Assembly: GCA_032871835.1 (NCBI GenBank)
Contig: CM065303.1
Coordinates: 60,488,597 to 60,552,596 of the forward strand
Length of the DNA stretch: 64,000 nt
Direction of reading: 5' to 3'
Source: Dipteronia dyeriana
Taxonomy: Eukaryota > Streptophyta > Magnoliopsida > Sapindales > Sapindaceae
Position 1 is the first letter of the stretch, and each line of letters starts with the position of its first letter. Shown here piece by piece: positions 1 to 13,173 of the stretch. Both the position numbers and the translations under genes were made by a program. The notes beneath the pieces are model-generated. The model was not told the DNA's origin. It was given only the letters and a program-made list of their open reading frames with translations, and ran no database searches.

Positions 1-3000
1 TGGTGCCGCCAGACATTCTTCTTCTTCTTCTGCTGCTGCCCCTGCTCCTAAGATTCCTCACTTTTCCAAAAAAGTATCCACTCTTTCTCTATCTATTATA
101 TTTCTCTTTATTTGTTTATTTATTTCTTGCTGCTTTCTCGGCAAACAAACAAGGACTTTAATTTTTGTATTCCTTGATGTCATATATTTGAAATATCTTC
201 TTTCGGTATATAGGAAGCAAATTTGAACTCCAAAAGTATTTTTTGTTTTAATTTTTCGTGACATCCAAATTTGATCTGTTAACAGGAAACGAATCATCAG
301 ATTAATATGCCATCTTTTGGTTTTGAATTTCGTTTCTTGTGAGTGGCGGCCTTTTAATATGTCATCCATTTAGCTGTCTGTTTGGCATTATTTTTCGATA
401 TAATTTCAGTATACTATTCTCTGATTCTAATGTGGAGTTTCTATCATTATAAATTATAGGGGAGGTTATTGACAGGAGCCACAATTGGCCTAGTTATAGC
501 TGGAGGAGCGTATGTGAGTACTGTGGATGAAGCAACTTTCTGGTGCTTCTTTAAAATCTCTATTACATTATTTTGGTTTATTTTCAATTTATTTATTGTT
601 ACATTTTTCCATTCGAGTGGCAGTATTTCTATGTTATTTGCCAACTAGCACACCAACCTTGTGTTGAAATTCGAGCAAATATTTATGGAAAAAAAATGAT
701 ATGCTTTGTGTGGATGTTATAATGTTTCTTTATACCATTGATTTAAGCGGATTGTGGATTGGAGTATATGTGTTTCTGAAGAAAATTGTTATATGTCTAG
801 CACTCCAACTGAGTTAATTTCGTCTAGCAGGGTCTTAATAGAAATGATCGACCTATGTCTTATAAATTGATTTTAATTCCTAGTAAATCCATCCACGTAT
901 ACTTGTCTGTCACTTTTGTCTCCAATCTAGATTGAGAAATATAAACAGGAGAGGCTTCAAAATGAGTGGATAGATAGTATGGTACAAGGTAATGTAGGTA
1001 TGTAGCTACATTGGGTATCCTCTGTTTAACTTGAACTACTTTCTTTCCCAGTCCTTATCTTGTAGCATTCTTTTGTGAAGAATTATTTTCAATTTTTTTT
1101 TCTTAAAGAAATTAATTGGGATATGCCTGATCAAGTTATCAGTCTATCGTCGTGCCTTGCAATGATAGTGTTCTTGTAACAGTGATGGGAAGAGTGGTAT
1201 CATTACTGACTATGATCATCTAATAGTTCAAGTACTTTGATAGTTCATACTTCCTTCACTTGATAAGCCTTGAAGAAGAATTGATCGTTGAGAAGGAGCA
1301 ATAAGAGAAGAGAGAGACAAAATGATGGGTTTCAGTGCCTTAGATAATAAGTGAGATAACTCAGCGTTAACTAATAAATTGTTGCTTTAAAAAAAAAGAC
1401 CCTAATAAATTGGTATAATTCTGAAAAGTACATAATCGTACTTATGAATTTGATTCATGCTTATCCTATTATCTAGATTCTAGAATTACTAATCTAGAGA
1501 ATCAAGAAATTCAGTTTACTAAATCAACTTAAAATGATAGAGATCTAATGACTTAACTTTGTCAACAAAGTTAATGGTATGCCTCTGTGTCCATTAATTA
1601 CCCTTATGACCTTATGCTTCTGCAATCTGCATAGAAAATTACCCAGGACACTCAACTAACTCTCCAAACTGAATAGTGATTTATACTAGACTGATGGTTA
1701 CTCAATCTTTAAGCTAAAGCAAATGTCATTTGAGGACCTAAAAAATTAAAGCCTAAATAATGAATTTAGGATTACATAGGGATTAATAATGAACTCCTTT
1801 TCATTTGGCTGATTCACATTCTTAAATTGGATTGTTGGCGAACTTTAGTTCCTATTGTGATGATTTACATTTTTAACATAAATCTTTAGCTATTATGACT
1901 TCAATTTTTTATAGCTTAGTAATAATGCTGCATGAATCTTTACAGTGGCTGGCTATTTTCAGCAACAAAACTTGTCAATCCATTCTTCGCTCTTCTGGAT
2001 GCCGAGGTTGCTCACAGACTAGCTGTGTCAGCTGCTGCTCGTGGATGGGTCCCAAGGGAGAAGAGGACTGATTCATCAATTTTGGGGCTTGAAGTTTGGG
2101 GAAGGAAGTTTTCCAACCCTGTAGGTCTTGCTGCTGGTTTCGATAAAAATGCTGAAGCTGTTGAAGGTTTACTTGGGATGGGTTTCGGTTTCGTTGAGGT
2201 TGGTTCTGTAACTCCTGTTCCACAAGAGGGTAATCCAAAACCACGCATCTTCAGATTGCGTCAAGAAGGGTGAGTTAGTACATTTCGCTGATTTTATGGT
2301 TTAATTACAGTTTGATACTGTTTTGTTGGTTTGAGAGAAAAGATATGGTGGACATACGACTAGGCATACTGTTGAAGGTTCTTGACCATGATTCATGAAA
2401 TATTTCGAGCACTGTTTTCTTGACTTAAAGTCTACTGAATGAAGCCTCAAATACTACTGCATAATTCTCGAATTAGCTTGAAATTAAGAAAAGTTTTTCC
2501 TTTTATCGTTTTCTTTCTCTTTTGTTTACTTTTAAATTTATATGACTTTGCTTTTGTGGCCAGTGCTATCATCAATCGGTGTGGCTTTAATAGTGAGGGC
2601 ATTGTTGCAGTTGCGAAGCGATTGGGTGCCCAGCATGGTAAGAGGAAGTTGGATGAAACTACAGGCGCTTCAACTTCCCCCAGTGATGAAGTCAAATATG
2701 GAGGTAAAGCTGGTCCTGGTATTCTTGGAGTCAATCTTGGAAAGAATAAGACAAGTGAGGATGCTGCTGCAGATTATGTTCAAGGGGTCCATACATTATC
2801 CCAGTATGCTGATTACTTGGTAAATATACTTTTCTGCTTTATTAGAGTTTTCTATTCCATTTGTCGATGTTGCCAACATTATTTACTGACTCAAAATAGG
2901 ATGTGGACTTGGTTAGGTTTTTATGTTTTTATTCCGATCCTTTTAATTTGTGAAATGCATCAATCATTGGTACGTGTGTCTTGAACTGGAGTATAGTACA

Positions 3001-6000
3001 CATATGTTGCAAATATTTTGTTGTTGAAGCCTCAAAACACAGAAAAGCTAGGTGGCTATCTATTTTTTTATGATAGCTTTGCGTGTTTGATTCACAAGCA
3101 TAATGTAAATTCTACATTCCAATAATTTCTTTATCGTAGTCAATGAAGTGAAAATTCTCTCTTGTGCTAATAAATTTATCGATCAAATTTTTATGCTAGA
3201 ATTAGGACTGAGAGCTGAATCCATTAGTGTTGAAGTAAATTTGTTTTCATTATGTCCTGCTACTAATTTGAGGTGCTAGAAGCACTTAGATTGTTTCTTT
3301 GAGAAGCACTCAAGGAAGCACTGCTTGGTGCTTTTGCAGAAAGCCCTACCAAGATGAGTGCTTCCTATTGATGCTCCCTCATATGCACCTTTAACCTCTG
3401 GATGCTTTAGTAAGTTGCTGCCCAGAAATTTTCAGCTACTTGTATCCTGAGTTTTAGCTGTTTTTGCTGTCAAGTCATAGTCAAATTACAATGCCCAGAA
3501 ACCTTTCTTAAGATCAGAAATTCCAACCCCTAAAATCAGTACTTCTAAACTGTAGTGATAGAAGCCACAATTCTAATTCTGTTTAACAATGAAAGTTTAA
3601 AGTGTCATACAGCTTCTATATATATTTTTTGTTTCCTTATTAATTAATTGGTGAGCTACACTATGTGAGGGGACTCTGGCCATCCCTTTCACCATCCTTA
3701 CTTCCTCACAGTCTCTAATCAAGGTGGGATTTGATCTCAGGATCTGATAACCACCCCAAGATTAGCTTACAACTTCTGCATTGTATAAGAGGATTTGAGA
3801 TCTTTTGTTCATTCTTCCTTTATTAGGCACGGAGGGGTTTCCTTGTCTAACTTTTTATGTTTCTCCTGCATGTTTAGGATGAATTAGTTTTCCTTTTATT
3901 GGATCTAGAGAAGTAGCTCGATAATAACTGTCAGCTGATTTCTCGGATCTACTTAATATTATTTGTCAAATTGTTTGACTTCGAAGCAAATAATACTATA
4001 ATAGTTTCAGGAGTCAGTTGGGATTCATCATTTCCTTATGAAGTTCATGATGCTGTTGACTATGAAATTCCATTGGCAGATAAGGAAGTTTAACAGTTCT
4101 TAACCTTCTTTTGGATGCATGTTAGTGATGTTTTTGATAAAATCATATTCTACCATGTTTATATGTTACTCATTTAATAATGTTACAGCATTATATGCTT
4201 CGCTTTAGGATCTCACCTTTTAGATGTGTGTAATTAAATTCTTTCTGAACTTAGTAGATGATACAATTACTTATTTCTCTGTTTTTTGTAGGTTATTAAT
4301 GTTTCATCTCCCAATACTCCTGGGTTGCGTATGCTTCAGGGAAGAAAACAGTTAAAGGACCTGGTGAAGAAGGTGTTGAACTTTAGACATGAACTTACTG
4401 TTCTTTTATCTGATTTACCTAATTTTTTGGTGGATAATTGAGGTTTTTTTAAAAACTTATTTTTTATATCCTAATCAAGGTTCAAGCTGCTCGTGATGAA
4501 ATGCAATGGGGCGAGGAGGGTCCACCTCCATTGCTTGTCAAAATTGCTCCAGACTTGTCTAAGGAAGACCTTGAAGATATTGCTGCAGTATGTACATGGT
4601 TATTACAAATATGTTTTCTCTAGTCCCCATGTCATTCTTATGTTTCTTCTCTGTGATTACAGGTTGCTCTTGCACTCCGCTTGGATGGACTGGTAATATT
4701 TTCTTCCCAATACAAATTGAGTACTTTCGCTCCTTGGCTTTATCCATTGATATGCAGGTCTTGTCGTTTGTGATTTACTAGATGTTTTATGTTTTCCAAT
4801 TTTGCTTTTTCTGTATCATATGTTCTTTTTTTTTTTTGAATGATCTTAGTTGGAATATGTTTTGTGGTGAGACAAGGACTAAATTAGAGATGTAGGTGGC
4901 AGTCTTTAAAAGTTGTATCACATTATTTAAAAGTAAGACATTTAAGTTTTCTTAAACAAATTTATTGGGTCCTACAATAGCTATAGTACAGACAGCAGAG
5001 GTATTACACTCGCCTGTGAGATATTAGTGCTATTCAGAGGCGACTGCGTTACAACTGTCTTTTAAAACATGAGGGATGCGGAAAGTAACGTCAGAGGTTC
5101 TCTAGTTCGGTTTGAATTGACAATCAAGTGTACATTCGTAATTTTACAAATGGGATGTTTTTGTAATTAATCTTATGGTTCTTTGGTTTTGTAGTTATGG
5201 GTATTCAGTAATGAGTTTAGTTTGCTTATTAGGAAGTCAAGTTAATGTAGGATATGTTTCATTAACAATTATGATTATGAGTAACTTTAGTTTTATATAC
5301 TGAAGATTTCAATAACCAGGATATTAGACTTGAAATACAAAATTGCTTGTGCTTTTTTTAATTGTGAGATTCCATTAAAATTCTTCAAAATGAGATTCAG
5401 TGATTCACTCATTTCCCCCCAGCCTTTTTCTTTTCGGGTAAAATACTTGTTTTTCTTATTTATTACCTTTTGGTATTAGCATTTCAACATTTCTATTTTA
5501 CAAGCTCAATTCAACAGTTCATGGACATTGTTTGTAAAAAATTAAATCAACTCCAGTTATTTTTCACTCATTTTGTTCATAGCAAGGTCACAATACTTGA
5601 ATAGCTCCTGTTTACTTTTTAGCTCATTGACTTTCATTGTAGTATAACATGAATTATTATTAAATAAGGGTTGTCATAAATCAATTATTACTACATGTTA
5701 TCCCACCTGAAATTAATTTGATCTCTATATCCCCTATGCGGCTATGCAAGGCTACTATTTGTTAATTCTGTCATTTTAAGTTTTCTTCCAGTAATTTCAG
5801 TAGTGTTTCAGATCTGTGTTCAGTCCGTGCCTTTTAGGTTCTTGGATTACATTACCATCTCTTGTTTCGACAATGCAGGGGAATTCTAATTATGAGAGCA
5901 GCAAAGATGGTTCTCTTATATTGAATGCTACAATTTACTCAACATCCCCTGCATGTTTTTAGATTACCTCAAATCTGAACTACTTGTGGTTGCTTTGCAG

Positions 6001-9000
6001 TTGTGTAAAATTTATTGAGTTTGAAAAAGAAAATTAAAAGGGAGAAAAGATTTTGTTAAATAGTAGATACAATGATTGTCAAGAGATCTTTTTTTTATTA
6101 AGCAAATAGGGAAAGGATAGCCCCATGAGATTTGTTTTTCTCTTGTCTATTTTTATTTTTGTGTGTAAATTTGTGGTAGAAAACAAAAAAATATTGTTAC
6201 TGACAAGAAGTATAAAAGAGTGAACATGAGGTCCTCTAGGACTGTCAAGGAGTCTTTTGAGGAGATAGAAGTCTATACAAAAAGATCAAATTTGCTTTTA
6301 GAATATCCAATTCTATGCTTTCTGTAGCCAATAAAAAAACAATCAAGGATGTAAAAACGTAGAAAACCAATCCAATACTCCTTCCCAGTTTAAGTGAACT
6401 TGGAATGCCTTGTCGATAAATGTCAATGAGGATGTTTAGAAACAATTAAGCTTAAATTATGCTCTCTTTAGAGTATAGATACTTGATGGAATCTTCAAAA
6501 TCTAACTGATATTTGTGATTGTACTTGATGTCTGTTTTAAGACATTCTGTAAGGTCCATGATAATGTGCTTGAGTCGTCAACATCTTTGAATGTTTTTAA
6601 TGTTTTTAGCTGTATATTTTTAGTTAAGCTCAAACTACTATTTTTTTTTTGTAGTAATGCCCTCCATAAAAATACTTGTAGTATATGTTGAAAGATGATC
6701 TTTATTTCATGTTAATATGTTATTGCTAATGTATTTTGGTTGCTGAACAGCCTGAACTTGTGATGTTTAATTTTGTACTATGTTTCGAGACTTCATTATT
6801 ATTTTTTTATTATTAATTTTAACAAAGGCATTTTGATTTTTGTCTAGATTATATCAAATACAACCATTTCAAGACCAGAACCTGCTAGTAAAAATCCAGG
6901 TGCTGAGGAATCTGGCGGATTAAGTGGGAAACCACTCTTCGAGTTGTCAACCAATATCTTAAAGGAAATGTATCTGTTGACAAGGGTATGCTGGCTATTC
7001 TTTTGTTATCATGAAATAGTTATTCATAAAGTTTCTCTTTTATAATATGGAGTATAAAGAAGTATTTGGACTGTTAAAGGGGATTCTGGAGTCCACAATT
7101 ATAATATATGAGATAAAGCCCATATTAGCTGCCTTTCTTTTCCCCTCATATTAGCTTGAACTCTGTTAACAGTATGCTCGTTTTTTAATTGGTCTGATTG
7201 TTAATTACCATGGTATGTACATGATATTTTTTATCTATGGTATTAGGTTACATAGACCTTGAGTTTGGCGTTCTTTCTTTATGTTGAATTAGAAAGCACA
7301 GGAAGTCTCTTTTTGTAAATAATAAAAAGTGAATGTTTTGACCGCTTCAAAAGCAAAGTATTATGTCCCTGATCTGATGCTTCAATTTTATGCTGCACAA
7401 AAAAAAATTATACATTCTGTTAATGTGGTTGGGTCATGAGGATGACTATGAGATATGCGTCAGAAGCAATTTTGTGTGGGCATTGCAGTAATTGGAAATT
7501 GACAATTGTATTGATTTGAGAAAGTAAGAGAGCTGCATGCAAATTGCCCACATGTCTGTATGGATGTAAAGTGATGCAATAGTGAGGTTTTGAACTCATA
7601 AGTGGTGGCTTTCTATTACTTTCACCTTTTTTTGGCATCCTTTTCTAAGATCCCCTTGTATTTGTTGGCCATTATGGCCATTTTTCATTTTTTTGGCATA
7701 GACCTTTCCCTAGAGGATTTTGCTTACCCTTTCAATCTAAACAACCCCGTATTTTTACAGAAAGAATAAAAAGGGTAAGATTCTGTAAGTGTTTTGGGTT
7801 AAGTTCTCTCAAAGCAGTCTACTATATTTATGAACTCTTGATTTGTTGTTTTCGTATTCTGGTATTTATCTCTTAATGAGTATAAATCTTACCTTCTGTG
7901 CTTATCTTCATCAGGGAAAAATTCCGCTAATTGGTTGTGGGGGTATTACCAGGTAAAATTATTAGAGCTTGGTGTTATCTTTATTTTCACCAAGGTCATC
8001 TGTTGGTCATACATATAATAACTGCTATTTGAAGTTTTATCTTCCATGAGCTTACTTGGTACATCTATTTTTGATTCAGTGGTGAGGATGCATACAAAAA
8101 AATACGAGCTGGAGCAACTCTTGTGCAGCTTTATACAGGCTTTGCCTATGGAGGACCTGCTCTTATTCCTCAAATAAAGGTATTGTTCTGATGACTTTCT
8201 AAACATTTGTTGAGGGTAGTTGAAAGAACTTGAATGCAATTAATGTAAGTATGTAGCATGATGCATAAATAAGATTTTCACAATGTTTGAAAACCGGACC
8301 CTTCACTACCTATAAAAGTGACTAGGAGGTATAACAGTCAGCTGAGGTTGGACCATGATGCCATCATGGCTTTGTAAATGTTTTATCATTCGTTGGTTTT
8401 GAAGTAAAATATATCATGAGAAGAAAATTATAAGAAAAATGACAGAATATCCGGGAAAAAGAAAACGTTTCAAACAGTTTTATATTGAATCATAACTTTT
8501 TTTTTAAATGGTGGGGAATTATCTAAAGACTTGGGAACTTACGTTAGGCGTAGGTTCAGGGGAGGAAAATAGTTATTTGAGCATATTATCGTTTGTTTAT
8601 TTTAATAATTTTCTACTTCATAGTTTGTTATTATGAGAAGTCTTATCATTAATCTCTTTAGTGTTTGGCCTCTATAAACTTCAGAGTCTTTTAAAAGGTT
8701 AGACTAGACTTGAATGGCATAAGATGATCATATTTTCCATTTTCCAATCTAATTTTCCCTTACTTCTTTTGTTTTCCCTTCTGGTTCTACATCAGTTGAT
8801 ATTAGAGCCAAACCTCGATCCTTATACACTTTTGCTTAACACATACATGAACCAACAAGTCTCACACATACACGGATCCAAAACTTATAGCCTACAACAT
8901 GTACAGACCATACAAAACACAAACCACCCTACACATTTCGGTACCTACAAATCACAACTATTTTATCAAAATATCCATTTTCGCTCCAACGATACTACTA

Positions 9001-9814
9001 TAGATGGCTGAATAGAATCATACAATTCATTTGCATTGTAAATTATTCAAAAGGTGTTGGACTACTGTCAGGTGGTTTAGAACAGTTTTAACTGGAAAAA
9101 TCTTTTAGAGGGTTTTGTCCAAACCAGAGTCAACTTTGGTTGGTGGTCAACATGTTGTTCCGGTTTAGACTAAAAAACTGGTGTTTATATCTTTGTTTAT
9201 TGTAAAAGGTAATTGCTTGTGAAGATGTTGTGATTTGGAGTTGCACTTAACATGACTTGGGCTTGAATTGATGTTTCATTTTCATTGGAAAAAGAATGCG
9301 AGAAATGTGTAACATGATGCTCTGTTTTCTTTTTAATTTTTTTCTTTCCAAAATTGATTGCAGCAACTTGTTTTCAACATTTTCCTGCAGTTAAATGAAA
9401 CCAAGTATTGGAAAAATTAGTTATAGATTTATGCGGGTCTTTTTGGGATGTTCAAGTTTTCACTGCACCTCAGTTTCCTACATGACGCACTGGTTGCTCC
9501 GTGTTAGCATTAGTCAGTTGCCTTCACGACACACTAGTTGCTAAGTGTTAGCATTAGTCACTCTTAGCTGTTCTGTCATCTCCAGCACCTGCTGGTGAAT
9601 GGCCGATCACCATAAGACATTACCGGCTGTTTCCCATTTCATATAAGTACATGTTCACATGTATATATACGATACCAGGAATCTATGGATGACTTTCACC
9701 ACTGTCTGATAATTCTCACTTAATTTTTATTCTCTGTAGGTTGAACTTGCCGAGTGCTTAGAAAGGGACGGTTTTAAGTCTACTGTTGAAGCGGTGGGTG
9801 CAGATTGCAGATAA
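1..9814 (+). CDS. PYRD: Dihydroorotate dehydrogenase (quinone), mitochondrial, class 2; 5' end outside window
   Basis: Oxidises dihydroorotate to orotate with FMN and passes electrons to ubiquinone; fourth step of de novo UMP synthesis, at the inner mitochondrial membrane. I read eleven exons that splice in frame at GT-AG sites: <1-73, 460-542, 1946-2269, 2564-2819, 4292-4372, 4480-4587, 4663-4692, 6848-6985, 7915-7952, 8080-8179, 9740-9814 (stop 9812-9814). About 434 residues are visible, against about 460 in Arabidopsis. Exon 2 encodes the hydrophobic anchor ([16 protein letters not shown]). Exon 3 has the N-terminal helix and the [12 protein letters not shown] segment, exon 5 the NVSSPNT loop with the class 2 catalytic serine, exon 8 SNTT and GGLSGKP, exon 9 IPLIGCGG, exon 10 the phosphate-binding [10 protein letters not shown]. 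The small 30-nt and 38-nt exons are intact. Introns of 2155 nt (4693-6847) and 1560 nt (8180-9739) hold no genes. No disabling change seen; probably functional. Confidence 0.96.
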
Positions 9815-10912
9815 CTTTGGTCGTATCTAGTCTGCCTTATTGATGTGCAAGGAGCCAAAGACAGCACTGTGCGAATAGATTCAGTGTTTAATTTTTTTTG
9901 TCGAGCAATATTTATACCCTACATTATTGTAGAACAGTTTCTAATATTTTTCACCCTGTGATTTATTGTTTTATTATATTGGTAGAAACTTTTTTGGACT
10001 TGTAACATATGAGAAAATTTTGAGATTATTTAATAGTCATTTCTTTTGGGGGGGCTTCTGGTTTCGGCCAAAGTTATTGAAAGGGAATACAAGTTTTACA
10101 TGCCAGTGTATATCATTACTAACACAAGTTGTGATTTCGACCATGTTTGATTTGTTTATAAAAGCCTCAAAATTTGTTTTATTTTACCCACTTGAAATGC
10201 TACTATCTCTTGATTTTTCTGGTCTTTCCATTTTTAATGTGTTATTCATGTTTTAAATAAACGGTGAGAACCATTAAATAAACCGGCCTTGTAATCTGAC
10301 ACCATTTTAAATATGTGTAAATGATCAGTGAGAAAGAGGATAATTACATCAAACATGTAGAGGTATGAGTCTCCAAATGGAATATCTGGTTGGCTTTTTG
10401 TATCAGACAAGCTTATGTATAATAATTCATTCAAAGGGATGGAAATTGGGAGTCATACTACGATACAAGATTTTTAATTATAATTATATTTGAATCTAAC
10501 GTGTCAAATTAATAGCAAGTTTTAATCATAAAAAAATGATAATAATTTTTTCATTTTTTTATGAACCATTAGTTAATTCCAAAATGGATACACTCTTCGT
10601 ATAAATCAATGATGTTTCAAATTAATAATAATTTTAAAATAAAAATAGACTTAATGATACGGTTGCCCTTTGAATTATTCGTGAATCGTTGATATGTTTT
10701 CTAAATTTTTAAATGGTCATTAAACCCTTTGAATTCTCCATCTCTTTGCACGAGCTTGTTTTTATTGCCCTCTCTAAGAAGGCATCTACATAAGGGTGGT
10801 GCAAAGAAAAAGAGCGTTTAGAGGATTTGGTGATAATTTTAAGAATTCAGGAGGTAAATCAGTAATTCGTGAACAATTCAAGGGTCAATCATGTCTTTAA
10901 GTCATGAAAAAT
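9815..10912. other. PYRD 3' UTR and AT-rich spacer
   Basis: The first ~130 bases after the stop are the likely 3' UTR; the part to about 9945 recurs, diverged, at 15750-15915 (see the relic there). The remainder is AT-rich with only short chance reading frames on both strands, and I see no gene or RNA in it. Confidence 0.6.
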
Positions 10913-12694
10913 AGGATGAATTCCTTTTTAGTCCATCTAGTTTGATCTAAAACACAAACTGATCCTTCGGTTTTGAGAATAACCTCAGTCCTTCTATTAA
11001 ATTTTCTGTAAAAAAAGTGAAATATGACAGGACAAATGGTCAAATGACCCTGCTGCCCCTGACTTTTGTTTTAATTAAAAAATAATGAAATAAATACATT
11101 GTAATTAATAAAAAAAATTTATCTTTGTACAAGTTCTGGATTCATCAAACTCCGTCCATCTTCAACCAAACCCTAAACCTAGATTTAACCAACCCATCAT
11201 CATCATCAATATCAACCGACCAATCTAGTTTCTTATCTGACTATAACCATTTTCATTAACAACCCATATCGAACTTTGTTAAACCATCATCATCAACAAC
11301 CAAGAAATCCAAACCCCGTTTCTTCACCATTACCAGATCTCTCTTTCGTTTTTTGATCTTCATCAACATCAAATGACTTCGCTTGGGTTTTTTATCTTCA
11401 TCAACATCAAACGACCAGTGTGGGTTTGAGTTTGAAAAAAATGGGGATTTTTATAGATGGGTTTAATGGGACGGTGGTGAAGATAATATTTCTAAACTTT
11501 GCTCTATGGATTAACAAAAAAAATAAAAATGTTCCCCAAATCACTACAACACACCACCATCAATGGATTTGAATCAAAACACCACCATGGATGGATTCAA
11601 ACCAACACACTAACACAACCCCACACCCAGAAACCTAATCTCACCCAACTTCCTACCATATCCCATACACCACCACCATTAGAAACCAAAACCGCCACAA
11701 AACTACCAAAAAATCCACCCTAATCGATGATGAGAGATCGATACAGTGGAGATGAGTGAGGGATCACGAGACCGAAATGAGTGAGTAAGGGGATTTCAGC
11801 AGGCTAGGATGTGGTGTTTGGGTGGTGGTGGTGGCAGCGGTTAGGGTTAATGTTTATGTTTGAGTTGTGGTGGATTAGTTTTTGAAGAAGATGGTGGAAG
11901 ATTTACGAAAATAATCAACCCGTTCGAGATGGAGGGATTCGAGGGATTCAAGGGATCTGAGATAGATAAAGGGATTCGAGGGATTTGAGATAGAGAAAGG
12001 GATTCGGGAGAGAGGGCGACGGTGGGTTTGGGTGACTAGGGTTAGATGATGATGGTGAGTTGTGTGAGAGTGGGTATGATGGTGGTGTGGTGGTTCTGGG
12101 TTAGTGATGTTGGTTCTGGGTTGATGAAGGTGGTTAGATTTAAGGAGAGAAGAGAAGAGAAGTTAAAGGGCACCGACGACGGTGGGTTTGGGTGGCCAGG
12201 GTTTGATGGGGGGTGGAGTGGGGATGGTGGCTGTGTGTGGTTTGGGTTCAAATTGGTTGTAATTTGAGGATGGCGGTGGTGATGATTCCATTGATTCTTG
12301 ATTCTTTATTAATTTTGGATCGTATAGCTCAGTGAACCATTTAGTACTATTGTTAAAATTTTAGTACATTTTGTTTGATTAAAAATATAGTGTTTAGTAT
12401 TATAATATTAAAAAAATGATTTCTATTTTATTTATTATTTATTTTAATGTTTATTTTTTGAATTAAATTAATTAATAATTAGTTTTTAATCACCCATTTT
12501 TATATTTATTATGTAAGTTACCATTTTACCCTTACCATTTGGACGAAATCTTTGTAAACCCTAACGGAATTGGATGGTAGAAACTGAAATTGAGATTTTT
12601 TGAAACTGTAGGAATCTGTCACGATAAAACTCAAAACCAGGAAACCAGTTTGTGTATTAGGTCAAACTAGAGAGACTAAAAAGAAATTCATCCT
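10913..12694. mobile_element. MULE-like non-autonomous element with long degenerate terminal inverted repeats
   Basis: The left end (TAGGATGAATTCCTTTTTAG, from 10912/10913) is matched by the reverse complement of the right end (ending at 12694/12695, AGGATGAATTTCTTTTTAG), followed by a shared stretch reading roughly TAGTTTGA-C-TAA-ACACAAACTG. The inverted arms stay recognisable for about 70 bases and then fade over perhaps 150-200. The 1.8-kb interior is low in complexity: CAT/ACC-rich on the left half, GGT/GGG-rich on the right half, so the halves are also loosely inverted. There is no transposase. Long arms suggest a Mutator-type element; I could not settle the target duplication (A-rich flanks on both sides). 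The short reading frames inside arise from the GGT repeats. Confidence 0.6.
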
Positions 12695-13173
12695 AAAAAA
12701 TAACATTAATAACTATAGAGTTATTTTAATTTAAATTTACACTTTAAGTAAAAAATACGAACATGGTTATTTTTGGGTCAATAAAAATTAAAAATTCGAA
12801 ACAAACTTTTTTTTTCTTATTCTTTTTCATACCTACTTATTATAAATTTATAACACTATAACAAATAGGGCTAGTAGCTAAATCCACCCATTTTGCAACT
12901 ACATAGTTTCTGTAAAGTCCGCTATTCCATGTATGAAAATATTTATATACAGTAGGACAAACATGTATTCCATTAAACGCTGGTCCTAAACAATACGAAA
13001 CAAATCGCCAGGATTCAGAAAGCACATTGCAGTGCGTTATTCGAACTCATTACACTATTTTATCTTCATTGTTTGGATATCGATTCTGATTTTCGAGTCG
13101 AGCGATTGTCGAGTTTGGAGCCCCTTTTGAAGTAGTTGATGAACCATGCAAAAGCACAGCGTTTTCTCGTTCA
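12695..13173. other. Spacer and likely promoter/5' UTR of the PPR gene
   Basis: AT-rich up to about 12840, then more balanced sequence leading into the PPR coding region. No convincing TATA box was pinned down. An ATG at 13148 lies in another frame and would open a 68-codon upstream frame overlapping the PPR start, so it could damp translation if transcribed. Confidence 0.35.

Noticed and set aside
8724..9011. 95-codon frame within a PYRD intron
   Set aside because: Inside a well-supported intron, low complexity, no domain.
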